From Leptogranulimonas caecicola (GTDB taxonomy: Bacteria > Actinomycetota > Coriobacteriia > Coriobacteriales > Atopobiaceae): a DNA stretch of 64,000 nt. The stretch is taken from the NCBI RefSeq assembly GCF_023168405.1, contig NZ_AP025285.1:1114001-1178000 (forward strand). The letters are read 5' to 3'. Positions 16,933 through 26,794 of this stretch are shown one piece after another. The position numbers were made by a program, and so were the translations under genes. The notes under the pieces were generated by a model that searched no databases, was not told the DNA's origin, and worked only from the letters and a program-made list of their open reading frames with translations. Within the stretch, counting starts at the first letter, position 1, and each line of letters starts with the position of its first letter.

Positions 16933-18654
16933 TTAGGCGCGCTGAGGGATGACCAGCGATGCCACGTGGGCGGCGACGTCGGCGATGGGAAGCTCAGTGC
17001 GCTCGCCAGTGGCGCGATCCTTGAGCTCGCAGACGCCGTTGGCCACCGCGCGCTTGCCAAAGATGATCTGGTAAGGCAGGCCCAGAAGGTCGGCATCGTT
17101 GAACTTGACGCCCGGACGCTCCTTGCGGTCGTCCAGCAGGGTTTGGATGCCGGCGTCGACCAGCTGGTCGCACACGCCCATGGCGGCGGGCCACACCACA
17201 TCGTCGTTGATGTCGAGCGCGAGCACCTCCACCTCGAAGGGCGCCACCGATACCGGCCATGCAATTCCAGAGTCGTCATGATGCTGTTCAACGATGGCAG
17301 CCAGCGTGCGGCTCACGCCAATGCCGTAGCACCCCATCTGGAAGTACTGCTCTTTGCCGTCCTTGTCCAGGAAGGTGGCGTTGAGGGCGCGGCTGTATTT
17401 GTCGCCCAATTGGAAGATCTGGCCCATCTCGATACCACGGGCTGCCGATAAGGGCTTCCCGCATACCGGGCAGCCATCGCCGGCTTGGGCGCTCGCCAAG
17501 TCCTCCCAGGCATCGGGAGTGAAGTCGCGCTCAGGACGGGCGCCAAGATAGTGGGACTCGGGCTTATTGGCGCCCACCACCCAGTTAAGGGATTCCTTGA
17601 GGGCAATGTCGCAGATGCAGCGAATGCCCTCAGGCAGCCCCACGGGGCCAATGCAACCCTTGTAAAGACCAAAACTCTCCAGCTCCTCGTCGGTCATGAG
17701 GTGATATGAGCCAAAGGCGTGCTCAGCCTTGATCTCGTTGAGCTCATGATCTCCGGGAATGATGCACACCACAGGATCGCCCTCGCCATCTACCAGCGCG
17801 ATGGCCTTGCGGGTGCTCGAAGCCGGGACATCGAGGAATGCTGCCAGCTCGTCAATGGTGTGGACGTTGGGGGTATCCAAGAGCTCCAGCTCATGATTGT
17901 GGGTCTCCGGGCCGTCGGTGACGGTGATGAGCGCGGTGGCCGCTTCCTCATCGGCAGCGTAGCCGCATTCGCAGTAGACCAGCGACGCCTCGCCAGACTC
18001 AGAAAGGGCCATGAACTCGATGGAACCCGAGCCGCCGATCTGGCCGGAATCCGCATCCACGGGCACTGCCTGGATGCGGCAGCGGTCGCACACGCCGGAG
18101 TAGGCGTCATACATCTGGTCGTAGGTGCGCTTCATGCCTTCGACGTCTGCGTCGAAGGAGTAGGCATCCTTCATGATGAACTCGCGGCCACGCATAAGGC
18201 CAAAGCGAGGACGAAGCTCGTCGCGGAACTTGTCCTGGATTTGATAGAGGTTCACCGGCAGCTGTTTGTAGCTGCGAAGCTCCCCCTTTACCAGATCGGT
18301 GATGGTCTCCTCGTGGGTAGGACCTAAGGCAAAGGCGCGCTCATGGCGATCGGAAATGCGCATAAGCTCGGGACCGTACACATCCCAACGCCCCGACTCT
18401 TCCCAAAGCTCTGCGGGAGTGAGGATAGGCATGAGCAGTTCTTGAGCGCCGTGGGTGTCCATCTCGTCGCGCACAATGGCCTCGATCTTTTGCAGTGAGC
18501 GCCAGGCCAACGGCAGATAACTGTAGAGTCCAGCTGCCGTTTTGCGTATCATGCCTGCGCGCAGCAGCAACCTGTGGCTCGCCAAGTCTGCATCCGCAGG
18601 ATCCTCTTTTAAAGTGGGCGCATAGAGGGCGCTCATTCGCTGAAAGGTGTTCAC
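16933..18654 (-). CDS. proS: prolyl-tRNA synthetase (bacterial type)
   Basis: Class II synthetase, 573 residues, the bacterial form with an editing insertion. Motif 2 is around FRDELRPRFGLMRGREFIMKD and motif 3 is YGIGVSRTLAAIVEQ. Between them, at about residues 220-400, lies the YbaK-like domain that removes mischarged alanine. The start is a GTG at 18654 with GGAGAAAG upstream, and an ATG six codons later is an alternative. It is the promoter-distal gene of the frr-to-proS operon, as in many Coriobacteriia-like gene orders. Confidence 0.97.
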   Translation of the reverse strand: MNTFQRMSALYAPTLKEDPADADLASHRLLLRAGMIRKTAAGLYSYLPLAWRSLQKIEAIVRDEMDTHGAQELLMPILTPAELWEESGRWDVYGPELMRISDRHERAFALGPTHEETITDLVKGELRSYKQLPVNLYQIQDKFRDELRPRFGLMRGREFIMKDAYSFDADVEGMKRTYDQMYDAYSGVCDRCRIQAVPVDADSGQIGGSGSIEFMALSESGEASLVYCECGYAADEEAATALITVTDGPETHNHELELLDTPNVHTIDELAAFLDVPASSTRKAIALVDGEGDPVVCIIPGDHELNEIKAEHAFGSYHLMTDEELESFGLYKGCIGPVGLPEGIRCICDIALKESLNWVVGANKPESHYLGARPERDFTPDAWEDLASAQAGDGCPVCGKPLSAARGIEMGQIFQLGDKYSRALNATFLDKDGKEQYFQMGCYGIGVSRTLAAIVEQHHDDSGIAWPVSVAPFEVEVLALDINDDVVWPAAMGVCDQLVDAGIQTLLDDRKERPGVKFNDADLLGLPYQIIFGKRAVANGVCELKDRATGERTELPIADVAAHVASLVIPQRA

Positions 18655-18735
18655 AGCTTTCTCCTATCGCGCATGACTTGCGCATCCATCGGCTGAAGTC
18701 TATCTCCAACCGGCACTTATCCTACCCGGTAGAGC

Positions 18736-19920
18736 CTAGGATTGATCGTTGGCAGAAAAACGCGTCTCGATCTCTTCCATCAGGGCATCCACGATGCGAT
18801 CTTCTGGCACCTTGCCCACCACCTCGCCTCCGGCGATGAGCAAGCCTTGGCCTCGACCTCCTGCAATGCCTATATCGGCTGCTTTTGCCTCGCCAGGCCC
18901 GTTGACCACGCAGCCCATGACTGCCACCGATATGGGAGCTTTCACACTCTTGAGACGCTCCTCTACCTCAGAGGCCAAGCCGATAAGATCGATCTGGCAA
19001 CGCCCGCAGGTAGGGCAGCTCACGATCTCTGGCGACCGGCGCCTAAGGCCCAACACCTGAAGGATGGACCAGGCGACACCGATCTCTTCCAGCGGGTCTG
19101 CAGTGAGCGAAACGCGAATGGTATCCCCGATGCCCTCTGCCAAAAGCATTGACAGAGCGCTGGTGTTTTTGATGGTGCCCGCTTGCAGCGTGCCTGCCTC
19201 GGTAACGCCTAGGTGCAAAGGGACATGAGGCAGCACTCGAGCCAATTCGCGGTTGGCTTTGATGGTGGAGGGCACCGAGTGGGTCTTGGCCGAAAGAACG
19301 ATGGAGGTAAACCCACGCTCTTCAAAGTGGCGGACAAAGGACACCGCACTTTGAGTGAGCTTTTGGGGTTGAGTGAGATCTTCGCGGGCATCGATGGCAG
19401 GGTCGAGCGAGCCGGCATTCACACCTATACGAATGGGCACAGAAGCGTTGCCGGCCGCATCGATTACCGCATCCACTTTGTCCCAGGAGCCAATGTTTCC
19501 GGGATTGATGCGAATGGCAGAAGCGCCACGGGCAATGGCTTCAATAGCCAAGCGGTGGTCAAAATGGATGTCTGCCACTACCGGCAGCGGACTCTGAGTA
19601 CAGATCTCGCCAAAGCCGTCCAGGGCATCTTTGGTAGGCACTGCCACGCGGACAATCTCACAGCCTGCCTCTGCCAGCGCATGAATTTGCGCCAGCGTAG
19701 CCTGAGGATCCTGGGTTTTGGTGTTGGTCATGGACTGCACCGCCACCGGTGCCCCTCCCCCTACCTGCACCCCACCCACAAATACCGGGCGCGTGAGGTC
19801 ACGGCAGAAGGGCGCCTCTGCCGCTGAATGAGATGCAGGAGGCTGAGGAGAGGATTTCTCGGCAAGGGCAGGATGGGCGATGATCGCTGCCTGAGCAGGT
19901 GTGGGACGAAGGTCTTCCAC
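18736..19920 (-). CDS. ispG: 4-hydroxy-3-methylbut-2-enyl diphosphate synthase
   Basis: Iron-sulfur enzyme of the MEP pathway. The 4Fe-4S cysteines lie in CPTCGRC and in VMGCVVNGPGEAK near the C-terminus. The N-terminal barrel contains VQSMTNTKTQD and ADIHFDH. The start is a GTG at 19920 one base after the rseP stop, with GGAGG at 5-6 bases. The first 45 residues (AEKSSPQPPASHSAAEAP) are not part of the conserved protein and contain the repeated decamer. Products feed UppS and undecaprenyl carrier synthesis in the same operon. Confidence 0.96.
   Translation of the reverse strand: MEDLRPTPAQAAIIAHPALAEKSSPQPPASHSAAEAPFCRDLTRPVFVGGVQVGGGAPVAVQSMTNTKTQDPQATLAQIHALAEAGCEIVRVAVPTKDALDGFGEICTQSPLPVVADIHFDHRLAIEAIARGASAIRINPGNIGSWDKVDAVIDAAGNASVPIRIGVNAGSLDPAIDAREDLTQPQKLTQSAVSFVRHFEERGFTSIVLSAKTHSVPSTIKANRELARVLPHVPLHLGVTEAGTLQAGTIKNTSALSMLLAEGIGDTIRVSLTADPLEEIGVAWSILQVLGLRRRSPEIVSCPTCGRCQIDLIGLASEVEERLKSVKAPISVAVMGCVVNGPGEAKAADIGIAGGRGQGLLIAGGEVVGKVPEDRIVDALMEEIETRFSANDQS
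19855..19864 (+). repeat. TTTCTCGGCA decamer (copy 5)
   Basis: Exact copy in the non-conserved N-terminal extension of ispG, encoding AEK at residues 20-22. Confidence 0.6.
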
Positions 19921-19921
19921 G

Positions 19922-21331
19922 TTAGCCTCCAAAGACAAATCGGATGATGTCTTGGCGCAAGAGCACGAAGAACAGCAGCATGAAGAGGGCGATACCCACC
20001 ATAGAGACGGTGCTTTGGAGCTTGAGAGACACCGGTTTCTTGCGGATGGCCTGGATAGCCTCGATGACGATCTTGCCTCCGTCCAAGGGAGGGATGGGCA
20101 AAAGGTTCATGAAGCCCAGGCTCAGAGAGACGGCAGCGGCCAAAATGGCGAAGGAAGCCAATCCTTGGCTCGCCGCTTGGCTGGCCATGACCGAGATGCC
20201 CACCACCGAGGAAGAATTCTCGATGACCTGGGAGAAGTGTGCCGGTTGGAAGAGCTGGGAGATGTAGATCGCGGTAGTGGCCACATAGTTGGCAGCGTAA
20301 GAGAGTGCCTCGCCAAGACCTAGACGCACTTGCTGAGTTTGCGCCTGGACGCCAATACACTGGGTCTCAGGGTCTGCCATCACTGTCACAGAGCGCTGCT
20401 GGCCATCGTGCTCATAGGAGATGTCCATGGAGCTTCCCTGATCGATGGCCTCTTGCAGTTGGAGCGCAAAGGCTTCCCACGTGTCTGTAGGAGTGCCATT
20501 GACAGAGACCATGCGATCCCCTGCCACAAGCCCTGCCTGAGCCGCCGGCGACCCTTCTACAACTGCTCCCAGTACAGGCTCGTTGGTAGAGGTAGTCACA
20601 CCCCAAAGGGTAAGCACCAGTACCACCAGCAGCAGTCCGCATAAAATATTGATGGTTACACCGCTCACCAGCACAAAGGTGCGGCCCCAAAAGCCATGGG
20701 CCAGATAGGTATGTGCGCGCTCGTGAGCCAGAAAAGCCGCCGGATCATCGATGGGATGAGGCTCGCCTGCCTGGGTGGTGCCAGAGGCGTCAAAGTCATG
20801 GCCCTTGTCGTAGCAGGTGAGGAGCCGAGGATCGCGGGCCAGGGTTTGGAAGAAGTCCTTCTCGGCAGCAGTGGCATCGGGGTCTTCAGAGCTGGCAGAT
20901 GCTGGAAGCGTATCGTCCTGTTGAGGCTCGAAGGGCTCGATGGAACCCCAGTCTGTGAGGGTCATGAGGGCGTCGCCCGCCTCTGCGGGAGTGCAGCCCA
21001 CCTCGCGAGCTACCTGGGCTACCGAGACGCGCCCGTGCTTCATGACACGGGCCAGCGCCTGAGCCAGATAGGGGCTCTCTTCGCCCTCCATGCCACACAC
21101 CATGGTGTAGCCGCCCAGCAGAATGGGGGTTACGCCATAGACGGTGCCGTAGCGCCTGGAGGCTTTTGCCAGCCTAAAGCGACAGGGCATGCCCAAGAAG
21201 AACTCTTTGACGCGGATGCCCAGGATGCGCGCGGCCAGAAAATGGCCGCCTTCATGGACAAAGACCAGAACAGATAGCAGCAGCAGACCCCAGATGATCG
21301 CGGAGACCGCTCCCCCCAATCCCGCTAGCAT
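19922..21331 (-). CDS. rseP: site-2 intramembrane metalloprotease (RseP family)
   Basis: Zinc protease with HEGGH at residues 26-30 in the first transmembrane helix, a PDZ domain (GAVVEGSPAAQAGLVAGDRM) and LPIPPLDGGK for the second zinc site. It is 469 residues long, more than many Gram-positive members. Roughly residues 70-195 form an extra cytoplasmic segment with a helix-turn-helix-like stretch (VSVAQVAREVGCTPAEAGDA) and acidic linkers, ahead of AHGFWGRTFVLVSGV. Its substrate, usually an anti-sigma factor or signal-peptide remnant, is not evident here. It overlaps dxr by 7 bases. Confidence 0.93.
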   Translation of the reverse strand: MLAGLGGAVSAIIWGLLLLSVLVFVHEGGHFLAARILGIRVKEFFLGMPCRFRLAKASRRYGTVYGVTPILLGGYTMVCGMEGEESPYLAQALARVMKHGRVSVAQVAREVGCTPAEAGDALMTLTDWGSIEPFEPQQDDTLPASASSEDPDATAAEKDFFQTLARDPRLLTCYDKGHDFDASGTTQAGEPHPIDDPAAFLAHERAHTYLAHGFWGRTFVLVSGVTINILCGLLLVVLVLTLWGVTTSTNEPVLGAVVEGSPAAQAGLVAGDRMVSVNGTPTDTWEAFALQLQEAIDQGSSMDISYEHDGQQRSVTVMADPETQCIGVQAQTQQVRLGLGEALSYAANYVATTAIYISQLFQPAHFSQVIENSSSVVGISVMASQAASQGLASFAILAAAVSLSLGFMNLLPIPPLDGGKIVIEAIQAIRKKPVSLKLQSTVSMVGIALFMLLFFVLLRQDIIRFVFGG

Positions 21332-22521
21332 GAGAGACCTCCGATGACCTTGCGGGCTTGCTGGCGTGCAGCGGAGTCCACCTGTGAGATTTGCTCCAGC
21401 GAGACTACCGGCTCTACCTGGGTGGTGTCTATGACAGACTCCACTACCGAGGCGATGTCGGTAAAGCCAATGACGCCATTTCTAAATGCGCCATTAGCCA
21501 CTTCATTGGCCGCATTCATAGCACAAGGCAGCGTGCCCCCAGCCCGGCCTGCCTCGAGCGCCAAAGCCAAGCAGCGGAATACGCTAGTATCAGGCGAGCC
21601 AAAGGTAAGGGAGCCCGCGTCGCGCCAATCCACATCAGGGCACGGCGCCTCCCAGCGATCTGGATAGGAAAAGGCGTACTGAATGGCAATGCGCATGTCC
21701 GAGGGGCCCAACTGAGCGATGGTGGAGCCGTCGCAAAACTCCACCATAGAATGAACCTTTGATTGAGGATGGATAAGCACTTGAATGTCATCCACCGGCA
21801 CGTCAAAGAGATGATGGGCCTCGATGACCTCTAAGCCCTTGTTCATGAGAGTGGCCGAGTCAATGGTGATCTTTGGCCCCATGGACCAGGTGGGATGGGC
21901 CAGCGCCCTCTGAGCGGTGACCTCTGCGAGCTTTTGGGCGTCCCAGCCATAGAATGGACCACCCGAGCAGGTGAGCCAGATGCGCGCAAGCTCTTTAGAA
22001 TTAGCACCTTGGAGACACTGGAAGATGGCCGAGTGCTCAGAGTCTACCGGGATGAGCTTGCCGGGGGCAGCCATGGGCATGAGCAGGTCGCCGCCTGCCA
22101 CCAAGGACTCTTTGTTGGCCAAAGCCACGATTTTGTGTGCCGCCAGTGCTGCATAAGCCGCATAAATGCCGGCTTCGCCCACAACAGAGACGAGCACGCA
22201 ATCCACGTCGTCGCGCTGGCAGAGCTCGGTAACTCCGTCAGGCCCCGACAGCAGCTCGCAACCAGAGGGCAAGTTATCCAACGCGCCGTCTTGCGCATGG
22301 GCCTTGTCTGCCACCGCAACAACCCGGGGATGGAACTTACAAGCTTGATCTACCAGCTCTGCAGTGCGAGTGGCAGCGGCAAGGGCCACCACCTGCACTT
22401 TATCCGAATGCTGAGCACAGACATCCAGGGCCTGGGTTCCAATGGACCCGGTGCTTCCCAGGATGGCAACGCGCAGAGGCTTCTTACGTCTCACGAGTGC
22501 GCGGTCATCGATGATATTCAC
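21325..22521 (-). CDS. dxr: 1-deoxy-D-xylulose 5-phosphate reductoisomerase
   Basis: NADPH enzyme producing MEP, 398 residues. The Rossmann motif is AILGSTGSIGTQALDV, the metal/substrate region is VDSEHSAIFQCLQG, and WSMGPKITIDSATLMNKGLE is the family signature. It is translationally coupled with both neighbours (4-bp overlap with cdsA, 7-bp with rseP), so isoprenoid and phospholipid precursor genes are expressed together. Confidence 0.97.
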   Translation of the reverse strand: MNIIDDRALVRRKKPLRVAILGSTGSIGTQALDVCAQHSDKVQVVALAAATRTAELVDQACKFHPRVVAVADKAHAQDGALDNLPSGCELLSGPDGVTELCQRDDVDCVLVSVVGEAGIYAAYAALAAHKIVALANKESLVAGGDLLMPMAAPGKLIPVDSEHSAIFQCLQGANSKELARIWLTCSGGPFYGWDAQKLAEVTAQRALAHPTWSMGPKITIDSATLMNKGLEVIEAHHLFDVPVDDIQVLIHPQSKVHSMVEFCDGSTIAQLGPSDMRIAIQYAFSYPDRWEAPCPDVDWRDAGSLTFGSPDTSVFRCLALALEAGRAGGTLPCAMNAANEVANGAFRNGVIGFTDIASVVESVIDTTQVEPVVSLEQISQVDSAARQQARKVIGGLSC

Positions 22522-23504
22522 GCGAGGCCTCCCAAACGAAGAATGAAATAAGCAGTCATTACGCCAAAAAGAATGGAATCGGTGCGATCGAGCATGCCGC
22601 CATGGCCAGGGATGAAATTGCCTGAATCTTTGACGCCTGCCGAGCGCTTGAGCCTGGACTCAAAGAGGTCGCCGATGACACCGATGGTTCCTACACCCAC
22701 ACCCCCCAACAGGGCGATGGGAAGGCTCACTCCAGGCAAATGAATGGCATACATAAGCAGCCATACCCCAATGGACCCCACGATGCCGCCGGCAAAGCCC
22801 TCCCAAGTTTTATGAGGGCTGATCTTTGGAGCCATGCGATGGCTCCCCCAGCGAGATCCCACAAGGTAGGCCACCGCATCGTTCATCCAGATAGAGGCAA
22901 TGACCCCAAAGCAAAGCACTGCCTCGGCACTCACGCCAAAGTAGGTGGCGCTACCGTGCATGAGTCGAATGCTGGTGACAGCGCTCAGCAGATAGCCCGT
23001 GTAGATTGGAGCAAAGACGGTGACTGCAGCATCGGATACCGAAGCCCTCGCTGTCCACACGTACCACACGCCCGTGGCCAACACCAACACAGAAAAGATG
23101 GCGGTGAGCGTAAGCGGCGGGAACAGCGGCGAAAGCGCGAAGGCTACCGCAGCCGCCAGACCAATGAGTTCGTTGGGCATACGACCCATCATGCGAGACA
23201 TGCGGAAAAACTCCGAGCAGCAAAGCCAAGCCATTGCCGAGAAGAGCAAAGCCGTGGGAATGGCTCCCCAAAAGAGGCAGATAATCACCACGATGGAATA
23301 GAGAATGCCCGAGAGAGTACGGGTGAGCATCTTTTCTGAGAGCCTGCGGACCTTGCTGGAGCGGGTGGCACCCTCAAGTCTCAGAGTCTCCCGACGCTCG
23401 CGATTTTGCTCATAGTGATGAATGGCAGTATCGAGGCCTTCGGTCTTCTCGGCATCTGGAATATCCGGTTTTGGCTGAGAGCGGGAATCAGAGGGATCGA
23501 TCAC
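22518..23504 (-). CDS. cdsA: phosphatidate cytidylyltransferase
   Basis: Makes CDP-diacylglycerol from CTP and phosphatidate. It is 328 residues from a GTG start. A hydrophilic N-terminal region of about 75 residues is followed by about eight membrane segments and the family signature at the C-terminus (KRSAGVKDSGNFIPGHGGML, then DRTDS). The N-terminal extension includes AEK at residues 18-20 from a TTCTCGGCA 9-mer. The start overlaps the uppS stop by 4 bases. Confidence 0.95.
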   Translation of the reverse strand: MIDPSDSRSQPKPDIPDAEKTEGLDTAIHHYEQNRERRETLRLEGATRSSKVRRLSEKMLTRTLSGILYSIVVIICLFWGAIPTALLFSAMAWLCCSEFFRMSRMMGRMPNELIGLAAAVAFALSPLFPPLTLTAIFSVLVLATGVWYVWTARASVSDAAVTVFAPIYTGYLLSAVTSIRLMHGSATYFGVSAEAVLCFGVIASIWMNDAVAYLVGSRWGSHRMAPKISPHKTWEGFAGGIVGSIGVWLLMYAIHLPGVSLPIALLGGVGVGTIGVIGDLFESRLKRSAGVKDSGNFIPGHGGMLDRTDSILFGVMTAYFILRLGGLA

Positions 23505-24286
23505 GCCTCTTCCACTCCCCCGAAACGCCGGTCTCGACCCTGGAAAGATGCGATGGCGCGCAAGAGATCCCAGCGATCAAAGTCGGGCCAGAGCACGGGT
23601 GTGATATAAAACTCTGAATAGGCTAGTTGGAACAGCAGATAGTTGGAGAGCCGCAGCTCGCCGGAGGTGCGAATGAGCAGATCCGGGTCTGGAAGCCCTG
23701 CGGTGTAGAGATGAGAAGCAATAGCTTCTGGATCGATGGAGTTGGCATCGCGCTCGCCATTGACCACCTCTAAGGCAAGCTCGCGGGCAGCACGGGCAAT
23801 CTCTGCTCGCGAACCGTAGTTCACCGCCAAGGCCAGCACCATGCCTGTGTGGTCGCTAGTGTGGTCGAGTCCCTCTTGGAACACATCGCGAGTCTCTTGC
23901 GGCAGCGAGGTAAGGTCACCCAAAAAGACGAGCTTGACGTTCTCCTGGTCAAAGAGCGGCAACTCGTTGATGAGCGTGGTGGCAAAGAGGTGCATAAGCA
24001 TATCCACCTCTTCTTGAGGTCTATGCCAGTTCTCAGTGGAAAACGCATAGGCGCTCAGCACGTCGATGCCCAAACGCACGCAAGAGGTGATGATCTCACG
24101 CAACGCATCGACGCCTGCCATATGGCCAGCTGCGCGCTTGAGTCCTTGCTTGGTAGCCCAGCGCCCGTTGCCGTCCATGATGATAGAAATATGAGCTGGC
24201 AGATGATCGAGATCGATATCTGCCAGCGAAATGTCTTGGGGAGCCTCTGCGTAGTGAAGCTCCAGCTCTTCTGCCTTAGGCTGCAC
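23501..24286 (-). CDS. uppS: isoprenyl transferase (undecaprenyl diphosphate synthase)
   Basis: Cis-prenyltransferase that extends farnesyl diphosphate to the C55 lipid carrier. The signature IIMDGNGRWATKQGLKRAAGH carries the catalytic Asp at the N-terminal third, and the C-terminal LIRTSGELRLSNYLLFQLAYSE is diagnostic. 261 residues, GTG start two bases beyond the frr stop. It links the MEP genes to peptidoglycan carrier supply. Confidence 0.96.
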   Translation of the reverse strand: MQPKAEELELHYAEAPQDISLADIDLDHLPAHISIIMDGNGRWATKQGLKRAAGHMAGVDALREIITSCVRLGIDVLSAYAFSTENWHRPQEEVDMLMHLFATTLINELPLFDQENVKLVFLGDLTSLPQETRDVFQEGLDHTSDHTGMVLALAVNYGSRAEIARAARELALEVVNGERDANSIDPEAIASHLYTAGLPDPDLLIRTSGELRLSNYLLFQLAYSEFYITPVLWPDFDRWDLLRAIASFQGRDRRFGGVEEA

Positions 24287-24288
24287 CC

Positions 24289-24834
24289 TTAGATCTCCAT
24301 GACCTCGGCTTCTTTAGTCTTGAGCAACTCGTCGATCTTCTTGATGTAGGAATCGGTGAGCTTTTGGACGGCTGCCTGCTCGCGGCGCACACCATCCTCA
24401 GAGTTTTCCTCGTCGCGCTCGATCTTTGCATTGGCGTCGCGGCGCACATTGCGCACTGCCACACGAGCTTCCTCTGCGTAGCCCTTGCAGGCCTTGACCA
24501 GCTCGCGGCGGCGCTCCTCGGTGGGAGCCGGGAAGGGCAGGCGGATGGCCACACCGTCATTGCTGGGGTTGATGCCTAGGTCCGAATTACGAATGGCCTT
24601 CTCGATGGCATTGAGGACCGACTTGTCCCAGGGCTCCACCAAAAGCATGGTGGCCTCAGGCACCTTGACGCCAGCCAGCTGGGTCACAGGGGTCTCTACG
24701 CCATAGTAGTCCACCATGATGCTATCGAGCACATGGGGGTTGGCACGGCCCGTGCGCTCTTTGGCGAAGTTGGCCTTGAGGGCATCTAGGCACTTGTCCA
24801 TCTTGGACTCGGTCACAGACATAATGTCGCTCAT
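24289..24834 (-). CDS. frr: ribosome recycling factor
   Basis: Splits post-termination ribosomes with EF-G. 181 residues, typical length and sequence (MDKCLDALKANFAKERTGRA, then NPHVLDSIMVDYYG; C-terminal EVMEI). The ATG at 24834 overlaps the pyrH stop (TAATG). Confidence 0.97.
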   Translation of the reverse strand: MSDIMSVTESKMDKCLDALKANFAKERTGRANPHVLDSIMVDYYGVETPVTQLAGVKVPEATMLLVEPWDKSVLNAIEKAIRNSDLGINPSNDGVAIRLPFPAPTEERRRELVKACKGYAEEARVAVRNVRRDANAKIERDEENSEDGVRREQAAVQKLTDSYIKKIDELLKTKEAEVMEI

Positions 24835-25592
24835 TAGAGGGTCTCCTCCCCCACCACAGTGGTTCCAACCATCTCGCCCAACAGGGCCTTTTTGAAGACA
24901 TGCTCGTCATCAATGTTGAAGACAATGATAGGCATATCGTTGTCTTGGCTCAAAGCGGTTGCGGTGGCATCCATCACCTTAAGGTTTTTAGCAAGCACGT
25001 CCCTATAGCTAATCTCATCGAAGCGCACGGCATCCTGATGTTTCATAGGGTCTTTATCATAGATGCCGTCAACCTTGGTAGCCTTCATAAGGCAATCTGC
25101 GTCGATCTCGCAGGCGCGCAGGGCAGCTGCGGTATCGGTGGTGAAATAGGGATTGCCGGTACCGGCGGCAAATATCACCACGCGGCCCTTCTCTAGATGC
25201 CTGATGGCACGACGGCGAATATAGGTTTCTGCCACCTCATGCATCTCAATAGCGCTCATGACACGAGTGGTCATGCCCGCCTTCTCAAAGGCGTCCTGCA
25301 AGGCCAAAGCATTCATCACCGTGGCCAACATGCCCATATAGTCTGCCTGTGCGCGATCCATACCGGAGGCGGCACCGGCCATTCCGCGGAAGATATTGCC
25401 TCCGCCTACGACGATGCCAATTTGGATGCCATCGTCATAGATGGATTTGATCTCTTGAGCGAGGTGTTCAAGCATGGCTGAGTCGATGCCGTAGTCGCCT
25501 TGCCCCATAAGGGCCTCGCCAGAGAGTTTAAGAAGCACGCGATGATATTTGTAGCGATCGTCTTTTTGAGTCGAAAGAGCAGTGGTATCCAC
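24834..25592 (-). CDS. pyrH: uridylate kinase
   Basis: Hexameric UMP kinase of the amino-acid-kinase fold, 252 residues. It contains [23 protein letters not shown], and [28 protein letters not shown] at 25592 with GGGGAG six bases upstream is a better start than the upstream frame extension. It lies between tsf and frr as in most bacteria, but an intrinsic terminator separates it from tsf. Confidence 0.96.
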   Translation of the reverse strand: MDTTALSTQKDDRYKYHRVLLKLSGEALMGQGDYGIDSAMLEHLAQEIKSIYDDGIQIGIVVGGGNIFRGMAGAASGMDRAQADYMGMLATVMNALALQDAFEKAGMTTRVMSAIEMHEVAETYIRRRAIRHLEKGRVVIFAAGTGNPYFTTDTAAALRACEIDADCLMKATKVDGIYDKDPMKHQDAVRFDEISYRDVLAKNLKVMDATATALSQDNDMPIIVFNIDDEHVFKKALLGEMVGTTVVGEETL

Positions 25593-25651
25593 AAGTAGCT
25601 CCCCTAGGTATTGGGATAGGCACATTCCGCCCTATTCTAGCCCAGATGAGA

Positions 25652-25681
25652 AAGCGGGACCGACTGATGCCGGTCCCGCTT
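25652..25681. terminator. intrinsic terminator between tsf and pyrH
   Basis: Perfect 11-bp stem AAGCGGGACCG / CGGTCCCGCTT with an 8-base loop, T-flanked in both directions. It may cut rpsB-tsf expression from the pyrH operon. Confidence 0.75.
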
Positions 25682-25744
25682 GCTAAAACCATGGAATGAG
25701 ACCCTTGAATCCAAGAGCTCAATCTAAAAAGATGCCCTTAGGAG

Positions 25745-26617
25745 CTACTCACCAAAAGCAAAACGATCGAAGGCGACGATCTCAATGGTGTCGCCCACCT
25801 CTTTAGAGGTCTTCTCGGCATACTGGCGAATGCTCATGTCGCCATCCTTGATGAAGGCTTGCTCGGTGAGGACGTTCTCTTTGTAGTACTTATTGAGACG
25901 GCCCTCAGCCATGCGCTCCTGGATGGCCTCAGGCTTGCCGGACTCAGCAGCCTGCTTCTTATAGATGGACATCTCATGCTCGATGGTCTCGGCGGGGACG
26001 TCCTCGATGCGGGCAGCCACGGGCTGAGCGGCCGCCACCTGCATAGCTACGTCGTGAGCGAAGGTCTTGAAAGCCTGGGTATCGAAGGTGTCAGGCTTGG
26101 TGAAGGAGAACTCCACCAGGTCTGCCAGCTTGCCGCCGTGAACATAGCCAGCCAAAGCGCCGTCAGCAATCTCGCGACGAACGATGCGGGCGATCTTCAT
26201 GTTCTCGCCCATGGTGTGGATGAGCTCGGTGAGAGCGGCGTCCACCGTCTCGTTCTCATTCATGGGCAGAGCCTTGAGAGCCTCGACGTCTGCGGGGTTC
26301 TTCTCGGCAACGACCTGGGCCAGCTGTGCCGCGAAGCCGGTGAACTTGGGGTTAGAACCCACGAAGTCGGTCTCGCAAGAGACCTCGACCAGCGCGCCAG
26401 CGTGGCCATCGGGGGTGACATAGGCGCCCACGGTGCCCTCGTTGGTGTCGCGGCCAGCTTTCTTCACGGCCTTGGCGATACCCATGGTGCGCAGCACATC
26501 TACGGCCTTTTCCAGGTCGCCCTCAGCCTCAACCAGGGCCTTCTTGCACTCCATCATGGGCGAATCAGTCATCTCGCGCAGGGTCTTAACCATCTGAGCG
26601 GTGATCTTGGTTGCCAT
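25745..26617 (-). CDS. tsf: elongation factor Ts
   Basis: Nucleotide exchange factor for EF-Tu. 290 residues starting ATKITAQMVKTLREMTDSPM, with the EF-Ts core CETDFV and DVAMQVAA. Two TTCTCGGCA 9-mers fall in Ala-Glu-Lys codons here (25812 and 26301). Confidence 0.97.
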   Translation of the reverse strand: MATKITAQMVKTLREMTDSPMMECKKALVEAEGDLEKAVDVLRTMGIAKAVKKAGRDTNEGTVGAYVTPDGHAGALVEVSCETDFVGSNPKFTGFAAQLAQVVAEKNPADVEALKALPMNENETVDAALTELIHTMGENMKIARIVRREIADGALAGYVHGGKLADLVEFSFTKPDTFDTQAFKTFAHDVAMQVAAAQPVAARIEDVPAETIEHEMSIYKKQAAESGKPEAIQERMAEGRLNKYYKENVLTEQAFIKDGDMSIRQYAEKTSKEVGDTIEIVAFDRFAFGE

Positions 26618-26705
26618 AGGGCAGACCGCCTTTCTTTAGGTGATAGGAAGATGCCTTATAAAGTTCATCTTCTAGGGGACTAAAAGGATGCCGATGCATC
26701 CAAGA

Positions 26706-26757
26706 AGGGCTGCAGTCGCAGGAATCCTTGTTAAAAAGACCTACTGCAACTGCAGCC
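26706..26757 (-). promoter_or_regulatory. hairpin in rpsB-tsf spacer
   Basis: The 10-bp perfect stem GGGCTGCAGT / ACTGCAGCCC with a 32-base loop lies in the 177-bp spacer. No T-run follows, so it is more likely an mRNA processing, attenuation or stability element than a terminator. Confidence 0.4.
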
Positions 26758-26794
26758 CGCAAAGCCTGGTAGATCACCAAGCCACACTAACGGG

